A stretch of DNA of 64,000 nucleotides from Anas platyrhynchos. Taxonomy: Eukaryota > Chordata > Aves > Anseriformes > Anatidae. Made by a program: the position numbers and the translations under genes. The DNA is taken from NCBI RefSeq assembly GCF_047663525.1, contig NC_092591.1, forward strand, positions 31,467,001 to 31,531,000. Reading direction: 5' to 3'. Below the pieces are notes generated by a model, which saw only the letters and a list, made by a program, of their open reading frames with translations, was not told where the DNA came from and did no database searches. Within the stretch, counting starts at the first letter, position 1; the number at the start of each line of letters is the position of its first letter. Positions 56,801 through 64,000 of the stretch are shown here, one piece after another.

Positions 56801-59800
56801 CAGCATCAGGGATGAAGAAGTTGTAGCCCAGCAGGCTGTAGTGCAGCGCAGAGGGGATAATCCCCTTTAGGCCCGCGTGGCTCCAGTCTGAGCGCTGTGG
56901 GCTCATCTGGACGAAGAGTGGTAGGTGACTAGATCTGTGGGGAAACAAGCACAAACCTGCTGTTTTTAGAAGGACCGGAGCAGAAATGTTAAGATTTCCG
57001 GCTGTCTCAGCAGACTCTGTGGTCAGATGTGGGTCCCTTGACCACCAGGGACCTCTGTGGAAGGGAGGTCAGTGCTCCCCACTAAGACTCCTACCCACTG
57101 AGCCTGCCCCGTCTCATTTGACCACCCCAGTCCACCTCCTTCCTCTGGAACCTTTTCCCAAATCCCCAGATTCAAAGATTCCTTCTCCTGGCTTGACCCC
57201 ATGAGGTCCACATTTGGTGACCCACCTTGCAGCCATGGGCTGTAAACTTTCCCTTCCTACTCTACACATGGCTACGCCAGTCCTGATGGGAAAACACTCC
57301 CCACAAACATAGCCAAGACATCAACCAAGGTATCCCAACAGCACCCTCAGCCTTGGCCCCATGCAGGGCCCCAAATCCAAAGCATAAACCCCACTGAGAT
57401 GCATCCTGCAGGGAGGATTTCTCCTCTTGGCTTTCACTCATGATCATCTGTTTTGCATTGAGCGGCTGTCATTCTTGACCACTTTTGTCCATCTGCCATA
57501 GGAAAACATTATTTTTCTCCCCCCCCCCCCCCCCCCATTTTTTTAAATTACTATTTCATTTTTATTATTTTTTTTCTAAGTAGCATTTCTATGCCTAGGG
57601 TTTCCTTGGTGTTGCGGTGGGTCATGCCCCTGAGCAGCCTAATGTTGGAAGCAGGCCCCTGCCACTGCATTTCTGGCAGCCAAAAAGGGTCACGTCCAAA
57701 CCTTCATGACAAGCCTTGGCTTAAAAATAGTCTGGAGCTCATCTAGCCAAGGAGAGTTTAGCCCTGCGTCCATCTGCTCCCACAGCTTGGATTCTTCATT
57801 GACCTCATGCCCATTTTGCTGACTCCCCAAAAGTCTCCGCTTTCGTCTTAGGAGACAGGCTGACATGAGGGTTTATGAAACACTTCTGGTATGAAAACTG
57901 CCCACCACGAAAGGTACGGTCCCAGATGGGCTAAAAATGCTTAGAGAAGTGCCTCTTTGCACCACTGACTCGCAGATGGTTGAGCAGGAGCCATCCACAT
58001 CCCCAGCAGCTGCTGGCCTGTCAGTGCCTCAGCACATGAACCCCCCCTTTCTCTCTGAAAATTAACTAACTTGAAGTTGCTTTCTCATGCAGTTCACCAT
58101 AAATTCCTTGCACAAAACATGGAATTAGCCATTTCCTATTAGCCTTGCTTTCCATTTTGCAGGAAGCCTTTTGCAAAGTTAGCCTTCCCATCTGCTAACC
58201 ATCACAATAGTGGGGGGAAAAAAAGTCTCAAGGCATAATTTCAACTATTAATAAGTTAATACTGCTATGGGCTATGCAAGCATGAAAAGTCAGAAATTTT
58301 GCAGCCATTTGGCACCATAAGCCACTGCCAACATGAGGATTTGGTCATGACTGCAGGGCTCACCTCCATCCTGCAGCAGAGGCAGCATCCTGAAACTTGA
58401 ATGCCCACGAACCATGAGATGCATTTTTATTGCATCTGGCATTAATACAGTTAAACATCATTTCATTTCAGCATTTTTATGCTCTAGAATATTGAAAAAA
58501 TAACATGTTAGAAGAGGAGACATGAGAGCAAGATCTCCACACACATGCAGCATCCTGAGGGCACATTTAAAGCATCATCCCAAGCATCTTCTCACTGCAA
58601 CCCACCTGGCACCAGCGCTGATGATCGTGGCATTCCCCAGTGTGGCCAGCGCTGCTGCCAGTGCCCCAACATATCGGTCACCAGCCAGCTCAGCAGGAGG
58701 GGACATGGCTTGCTCCAGGAAGGTATTGCCCTCAGCACCCTCAAAGACCACATACGTGGCCCCTAGTGCCCGCCGCAGGGCCCAGGCACGGGCCAGGTAC
58801 CAGCTGAGTGCCGCCTCGCTGGTGACGTTGAGGCGGGCACAGAGGCGTCCCTTCCATGTGGTCAGCAGTGGGACCTGCAGAAAAGGGTGGAAAACATGGG
58901 TCAGACCCTTCAAATATCCTGCCAACCCCCTAGGCTGGAGGGTGGATGGCGCCGCAGTTTGCAATGCGTGAAAGTGAAAAGAACTCTGCTCCCCAAAAAT
59001 CCCCCAGTGGGTGGCAAACTGGTGGATCATCAAATGACTATAAAAAAGGGGGGGGGAAACATAAAGCATTGAGCTACTTTCTGCAAGCTGGTGACTTTTT
59101 GAAACATCTTTCGGCAGTGGAAATTCAAAAGCTGCTTCTTTGCAGAGCAGGAGGAAAGCTGCTCCCCTACACTTTTCCCTACAGCCACGGGGTTTGCCCC
59201 AAGCAGGGGATGGGGCTGTCCCGAGCTGTGGGCGGGGAGTATTTATTCAGCTTTAATTTCACAAACGGGGTTAATGTGCAGGTGGGGGGCCATGTCCCAT
59301 ACCAAGCAGCCCCCGAAGCGAGGCTGCAGGCTCAGCCAGTAGCTGGCCTCGTTGTCCCTCAGTGAGCGCAGGAAGAGCGGGGAGGCGATGCTGGTGTAGG
59401 GGGACAGCGTGATGGAGAGCTGCAGGGGGTCGATCAATGCAGGGTCCCAGGCATGGGCTGAGCTGCGCTGCCTCCTCTGCTCCATGGACACGTATTCCTG
59501 TGAGGAAGCAAGGTGGAAAAATATGTTTAATGGGAGTGGCAAAGCCTCTGAGTTCAGTGTCACCAGATCCACAGGCAAAACCCCAAACCAAGCATCCTGT
59601 CCCAGGGAAGGGATGCTCATGGCGCACCAATAAACTCCCTACCCCACAAAATAGGTGCATTTGCACTTTCAAGAAATCTAATTAACCCCCCTTTTAGAGG
59701 GGTTTAAGGGTGCTCTTGGCTTGCATTTTGAGCACATGGGCTGGCAGGAAGGGACCTACCGCGGCAGCGAGAGTGGCAGTGCTGCGCTCCCCCAGGGCCA

Positions 59801-62800
59801 GGACACCCTCCTGAAGCTGGTGCCGCTTCAGTCTCCTGGTGAGCGACCTCAAACCCCGCTTAATTTTGGCAGCTGAGCCCACCGGGCCATAATAGTGCCA
59901 GATGGGAGACCTGTGTGATGGAGAAAACGGGGGGAAGAGTTTGCATCTCGCTCTGACACAAGACATTCAGCACAAGGGGATGGAGACAGGCAAGCAAAAA
60001 GCATCACTGCCCTACCTATGGCAGCAGATGAGATAAAGCAGCAAGATTTTTTATTATTATTTATTTATTTATTTATTTTAACTAATTAGGGCTTGGAAAG
60101 CAATGTGGCACCAGGGATGGAGGGAGCAGCTTACCCCAGGAGGGCCGTATCTGGCAGCACCCGTGCTGGCTCCACCAGTTGAGTGCCCACGTGCCGGTGC
60201 GCGGTGGCCACATCGGAACTGATGCAGAGGAGGTATTGCAGGGGGACACCGGCACTACCCAGGCAGAAATGCTGGTTGCTCTCCAGCGAAAGGACGAAGG
60301 GCACATCGGGTGCCACCGTTACTGTCACTCCTTTGGGGCGAAAAGAAGGGAAAAAGAGATGGCTGGCTCCTGTTGCCTCCACGTCCTCGTGCTGGCGGCC
60401 ATGAGGACGCGCAGGCAGAGTCCAGCTACTCCCTGGAATTTTTTCCACTCCCTGGAAAAATAAATTCCCCTGGATTGCCCCAACCATGCAAGAATATCCA
60501 GCTCTTCACTTCCACTACTCCTTTTTAGCCTCCAGCCCTTAAAAGCCCTTTTGATTTGCACCATTTCTTGCCTTTTTGCTCTGTATTCAGCTCAGGCAGC
60601 AGCTTCAGCTTCTTTCCAAAAACATAGCCACAGGGGATTTTCAGGACAACTGATGATTTGGAGGAAATATCTGGAGTTTGGAACGCTGGGAAATAATCCA
60701 AATATCCACCCTAAAGTGGAAATCAATGGCAGTTTGATTCATTCCAGCATCCCACAGCAGTACTGGGGACCCATGAGCTCAGTGTGAAGCCACCCAAGAG
60801 GAATTTACACCCGTGGTAGACAGGTGTGTAAAATCCTGCTCAAGGTTGGGACATCATTGACAAAATTATTCTGGACTACGCCACCCCTCAGCTTCTTACT
60901 TCTAGGCTGGAAATTTGGATGCCAAAAGTTGTGTGTGTTTTATATGGTGCCAGCCAGGGGAGCAGGCAGTGAGGGAGCTGCACCCATCCTGCTCCATCTC
61001 ACTAGAGACTTCTAGTCTCACTAGAAGGGGGAGATGAATTTGCCCAAAAAAGACATGCCAAGAGCAAGGGATTTCCCTGGGGTAACCTGGGTAAAACCCC
61101 ATTTTCCAGAGAGGAAGGCACTGAGTTGTAAAGTGCAGCCAAGGTTCAACACACTGGCTTTTCCCACAGAGATAGGGCGGTTTGGGATCCATCCCTCATC
61201 TACTCATGCTAGCTGTTATCCCATTTATAAAATATATTATAATCTCCAAGTTATCTACCCTGCTCTTTAACAGCCTTGTAGATGAGGGGAGGGATAGGTA
61301 GAGGCAATGATTAAAGCCATAGGAAATTGGGAAAAATGGGAAATGAGGCAGATACCTGTTGATCCTAGGAAGTATCTTTCTAGCACAGGGCCATATCCAG
61401 TGGGGTTTTTGCCAAAATCTCCGCTGACAAAGGGCTGTGCTGGGCTATCAGCACTGTTGAACGGCCAATGCTGGTCACGGATGCTTGCCCCTCCGTACCA
61501 GGAGATATTGGCCATGGAGAAGCAATCCTGCAGCAGGAAGAGAGAAATGTTTCAGCATGGGGACAAATACATGAACGTGTTGCATTATAAGATGCAAACC
61601 CCTGCCTGCTATTGCAGCATTGGCACAGCACCTTCTTCCAGGAGGAAAAATGCCCAAACCCTGAGATTTAGGTGTTTTCTGCATGAATTGGTGGCTGCTT
61701 GTTTTTTGCTTTCTGCATCTGACCTGCTAGAAGATATTTGGCTTTAGGCTTTTCCTCCACAAGAAAAGAGCTGGGCTTTTAGGTATGAAAAAAAAAAAGT
61801 GCTGAAATTCTGCATAAATACTCTTCTGCAACCTTCAGGTTGATTAGTTATTGAGTGGTGTAAGAGCAGGAAGATAAAAGAAATTACAAAACAAAAATCA
61901 AGAGTGGAATTTACATATCTTGTTCACTTTGAAGACCACAAAAGTTTTAACTTTCTTTTTTAAAGCCAAAGGTAGCAGATTTCCCTCCTCCTTTCCCTGG
62001 TTGCCCAGCGCCTCATCCAGCCTGGCCTTAAACACCTCCAGGGATGGGGCATCCACAGCTTCTCTGGGCAGCCTGTGCCAGTGCCTCACCACCCTCTGAG
62101 TAATGCATTTCCTCCTAACCTCTAATCTAAATCTCCCCTCTTTTAGTTTAAAACCATTTCCCCTTGTCCTATCATCATATGAATGAGCAAAAAGTTGCTC
62201 TCCGCTTTTACAAGCCCCCTATAAGTATTGAAAAGCTGCAGTGAGGTCACCCCAGAGTCCTCTCTTGTCCAGGCTGAAGATCCCCAGCTCTCTCAGCCTC
62301 TCTCCATAGGAGAGGTGCTCCAGCCCTCCGAGCATCTTTGTGGCCAGAGCAGAGGGGGACAATCCCCTCGCTGCCCTGCTGCCACCCCTCAGGTGATGCA
62401 GGCCAGGATGCAGGTGGCCGCCTGGGCTGCAGGCACACACTGCTGGGTCCTGCTGAGCTTTTTGTCCACCAGCACCCCCAGGTCCTTCTCTGCAGGGCTG
62501 CTCTCAGTGAGTTTTTCTCCCAGCCTGTGCTCCTGTCTGGGATTGCCCTGACCCAGGTGCAGCACCTTGCACTTGGCCTTGTTGAATGTCGTTAGGTTCA
62601 TGGGGCCTGCTTCTCCAGCTTGTGGAGGGAGGGAGGGAAGGAAACCTTCCCACAGGTCTGCTGTTGCGTGCTGCCCAGTGCTCCAAAGCCCCTGAGGGTT
62701 TCCCTTCTCTGCCAGAGCAGGGGATCAGCAGGACTTAGCCTCCCGTGTGACTCCACGTGCAGGGACGGGCCCCCCTGAAACCTGGAGGGGTTTCGGGTGA

Positions 62801-64000
62801 GCAGAGACAGCCCCCATGCCTGTCCTGGCCCTGGTACCACTTCCCACCCCACCACCACCAAGGATACTCCCAGAGCTTGCTCCTGCTGCGGGGGCAGAGA
62901 GAGGTTAACGTCTCGACAAGGGGCAGGGAGGGGAGATGTAAATTATTAAAGTGGAAATGCTGGAGGCCCAGAATAGCTGCACGGGTGTCAGCTGAACCAG
63001 TTACACCAGCTGGGAGAGGGGGGGGGGAAAAAAGCTGTTCTTAACACTTAACTTTCCCCACATCATATTTTCCAATAGTTTTGTTATTATTTATTTTTTT
63101 TAATGGGGGAAGAAAATCCATTCTTGCTCATCCCCTCGAGACCTCCCAAACGAACACAAGCTGATGTTAGCACAGGACGATTCGTTGTGCTTAGGCACCA
63201 TCCGCCAGCACGAAATAAGGCCATTTAGTGCCAAAAAGGAAAAAGCATGTGAACGAAAACTCTCCATAAATTGTCATCCCAGCAGGAGCACGGGCGCCGT
63301 GAGATGCCGCATTGTTCCTGGGGTTGGCAGGGAGCTTCCCGAGCTTTCCCCGTGTCCCCTCGCCACTTCTCACTCCAGCAATTACTTATTTGGTCTCCAT
63401 ACACACACAGCACTGTGAGGAGGTGGTGGCAGTCCCTTCGGTACTTTGGGTGCTCAGCATCGGGGCACAAGACTTCTGGAGGGGGATTTTTTCCCACCCA
63501 GCACTCTCCAGCCATGCAAGATCAGGGATAACCCCATAAGCTGCGCTAGGGAAATATTACAATTTGGGCCAAATCCTTGATATTTGGGCTAGTTTGGTGA
63601 AGAAAGAGGGCATGGAGTGGGGGATCCCCGGTACCTTCAGCATCACGTCGGGACGCAGCGGGGTCCAGCGGACGCCGTAGCACTCGGTGCCGGGGGCTGG
63701 CGGGGGCTCGAGGGAGAGCCGGAGCTCAGCCTCCTCCTCCCATGCGTAGCAGAACTGGCCTCCGTCCTGCCAGCACCGGTCCCGTGGAGGGGGTGGCTCA
63801 GCCGCAGGCACACCACCCACGGCAATCACAGCCACCGGCTGCCCCTTGGGCAGTGCCCGTAGGAGCAGGGCGCCCCGGCGGCGCTCCCACAGCACCCCTC
63901 CCGCCCGGCCCCGCAGCACCCACTCCTCCGGTGACTGCTCCAGGGCCTGCCAGGAGATGATGCCGATGGTCATGGCAAAGAAGACAGCCACGCCGAGGCA
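50668..64000 (-). CDS. GH31-like type II membrane protein (MYORG/SITS-binding type)
   Basis: Ten exons with AG/GT-type borders keep one frame open for 653 codons plus TAA (50668-50670); the extreme N-terminus lies beyond 64000. Residue numbers count from the first visible codon. Residues 1-17 ([17 protein letters not shown]) look like a signal-anchor. The rest is a luminal or extracellular glycoside hydrolase family 31 fold: [13 protein letters not shown] (123-135), [30 protein letters not shown] (454-460), [34 protein letters not shown] and the final [18 protein letters not shown] barrel end. Five N-glycosylation sequons: N129, N376, N441, N539, N638. MYORG is a lysosomal/ER alpha-galactosidase-like GH31 enzyme, essentially intronless in its coding part; the multi-exon architecture here fits the paralogue called SITS-binding protein in fish and birds. 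Compared from memory with MYORG, active-site positions are changed: the IDD pair becomes GE (285-286), the nucleophile Asp becomes Glu405 and the acid/base Asp becomes Pro462. It may therefore bind sugars or anions rather than hydrolyse them. Family assignment is firm; the exact paralogue is probable. Confidence 0.9.
51117..51312 (+). mobile_element. CR1 3'-end fragment in intron 9
   Basis: Plus-strand CR1 tail: GGCACTGGAACGGGCTGCCC, the [11 protein letters not shown] block, GGTTGGACTCGATGATCTTG, ending in GATTCTGTGATTCTGTG. Antisense to the host gene. Very close to the tail of the Q2 CR1, so the same young subfamily. Confidence 0.92.
54203..54382 (-). CDS. GH31-like gene, exon 9
   Basis: Acceptor CATGCAG. 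Residues 537-596, [15 protein letters not shown] to [10 protein letters not shown], including the conserved [17 protein letters not shown] barrel segment. Donor GTGGGG, phase 0; 180 bp. Confidence 0.93.
55122..55243 (-). CDS. GH31-like gene, exon 8
   Basis: Acceptor CTGGCAG. Residues 496-536, [20 protein letters not shown] to [10 protein letters not shown]. Donor GTATGT, phase 0; 122 bp. Confidence 0.92.
56798..56934 (-). CDS. GH31-like gene, exon 7 (acid/base region)
   Basis: Acceptor CCCACAG. Residues 450-495, [17 protein letters not shown] to YNFFIPDAV. The acid/base position appears to be Pro462 rather than Asp. Donor GTGAGG, phase 1; 137 bp. Confidence 0.92.
57516..57580. repeat. C/T-rich simple repeat in intron 7
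   Basis: A run of about 16 C (57520-57536) followed by T-rich sequence. Nothing else is recognised in this part of the intron between exons 7 and 6. Confidence 0.8.
58606..58874 (-). CDS. GH31-like gene, exon 6 (nucleophile region)
   Basis: Acceptor CTGCAG. Residues 361-449, [12 protein letters not shown] to [19 protein letters not shown] (401-410) aligns with the GH31 nucleophile motif FDAGE, with Glu405 in the Asp position. Donor GTGGGT, phase 2; 269 bp. Confidence 0.92.
59303..59497 (-). CDS. GH31-like gene, exon 5
   Basis: Acceptor CTCACAG. Residues 296-360, [10 protein letters not shown] through [14 protein letters not shown] to RFGGCL. Donor GTATGG, phase 0; 195 bp. Reading through the donor stays open for a while, but only the spliced form joins GGCL to VPLLTTWKG. 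Confidence 0.9.
59760..59910 (-). CDS. GH31-like gene, exon 4
   Basis: Acceptor CACACAG. Residues 245-295, starting [10 protein letters not shown], the equivalent of the first barrel strand; VLALGERS (281-288) lies where GH31 enzymes have the substrate-binding Asp pair. Donor GTAGGT, phase 0; 151 bp. Confidence 0.9.
60046..60081. repeat. (TTTA)n microsatellite in intron 3
   Basis: ATTATTATTTATTTATTTAT continuing to 60081. It lies just downstream of exon 3 on the minus strand. Confidence 0.85.
60135..60330 (-). CDS. GH31-like gene, exon 3
   Basis: Acceptor CCCCAAAG before GAGTGACAG. Residues 180-244, including [11 protein letters not shown] and [18 protein letters not shown]. Donor GTAAGC, phase 2; 196 bp. 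Confidence 0.92.
61356..61527 (-). CDS. GH31-like gene, exon 2
   Basis: Acceptor CTGCAG before GATTGCTTC. Encodes residues 123-179 ([13 protein letters not shown] to RYFLGST). Donor GTATCT, ending in phase 1; 172 bp. This is the conserved GH31 N-domain segment that precedes the substrate pocket. Confidence 0.92.
61528..63634. other. Intron 1 of the GH31-like gene
   Basis: Apart from the CR1 fragment at 61995-62630 and short homopolymers, nothing is recognised. The remaining introns (50842-54202, 54383-55121, 55244-56797, 56935-58605, 58875-59302, 59498-59759, 59911-60134, 60331-61355) likewise show only the CR1 tail and simple repeats listed separately. Confidence 0.5.
61995..62630 (-). mobile_element. 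CR1 fragment in intron 1 of the GH31-like gene
   Basis: Minus-strand CR1 coding remnants: [20 protein letters not shown] and [13 protein letters not shown] (62389-62601), the [12 protein letters not shown] block (62219-62440), and the [19 protein letters not shown] block (62000-62090). Several frameshifts; both the 5' part and the terminal ATTCTRTG tail are missing. Same sense as the host gene; an older and different subfamily from the CR1s in Q. Confidence 0.88.
63635..64000 (-). CDS. GH31-like gene, first visible exon (partial)
   Basis: Residues 1-122: signal-anchor, a Pro/Ala-rich N-terminal domain, then [16 protein letters not shown]. Donor GTACCG follows AAG (phase 0). The frame is open to the window edge, so the initiator Met and cytoplasmic tail are not included; the GTG at 63991 is internal valine, not a start. 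Confidence 0.88.

Noticed and set aside
63557-63991. ORF extending past the exon 1 donor to 63557, with a start at 63991
   Set aside because: Family similarity stops at MLK, where a GTACCG donor follows; exon 2 resumes in phase at DCFSMAN. The apparent start at 63991 is a GTG valine inside the membrane segment.

Overview
The window is vertebrate nuclear DNA, almost certainly from a bird. It holds many CR1 (chicken repeat 1) LINE fragments with the typical ATTCTRTG-type 3' end, an LTR whose poly(A)/R segment resembles avian alpharetroviral LTRs, intronless class II olfactory receptor (OR) genes, and a multi-exon glycosidase-like gene with ordinary GT-AG introns. I cannot name the species.

Layout. 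(1) 1-9.9 kb: two intact OR genes on the minus strand (730-1683 and 7436-8383), separated by a GC-rich ERV-L-type LTR-like stretch and a truncated CR1 that stops just 3' of the second OR. (2) 9.9-39.3 kb: a tandem segmental duplication of a unit I call P-Q. The order is P1 (9886-11035), Q1 (11055-18263), a giant 14-bp minisatellite (18264-31069), P' (a 51-bp remnant, 31070-31120), Q2 (31124-38072), an unexpanded seed of the minisatellite (38073-38093) and P2 (38098-39290). Each Q carries a long CR1 interrupted by a 267-bp alpharetrovirus-like solo LTR with a 6-bp target duplication, one truncated and one full-length ~584-bp LTR of another ERV family in minus orientation, and a second, internally deleted CR1. 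(3) 39.3-50.6 kb: mostly unannotatable DNA, a further LTR of the ~584-bp family (41302-41884, plus), and a third intact OR (42323-43270, minus). (4) 50.7-64.0 kb: ten exons of a minus-strand, membrane-anchored glycoside hydrolase family 31 homologue of the MYORG/SITS-binding-protein type. The reading frame is continuous across all splice junctions, for 653 codons plus a stop. Only the extreme N-terminus lies outside the window.

The most striking object is the minisatellite: 12,806 bp, about 914.7 copies of one 14-mer, with no net phase shift from end to end and no variant unit seen by eye. Neither strand of the 14-mer contains a stop trinucleotide, so all six frames are open and produce spurious >4,000-residue ORFs. 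The paralogous junction at 38073-38093 keeps a 1.6-copy, 13-bp-period version, so the window contains both an apparent before and after state.

All four convincing protein-coding genes are on the minus strand. They do not form a functional unit: the ORs are chemosensory GPCRs, and the GH31-like protein is probably a glycosylated type II membrane protein that has lost canonical active-site residues. The many remaining short ORFs are shadows or repeat-derived.
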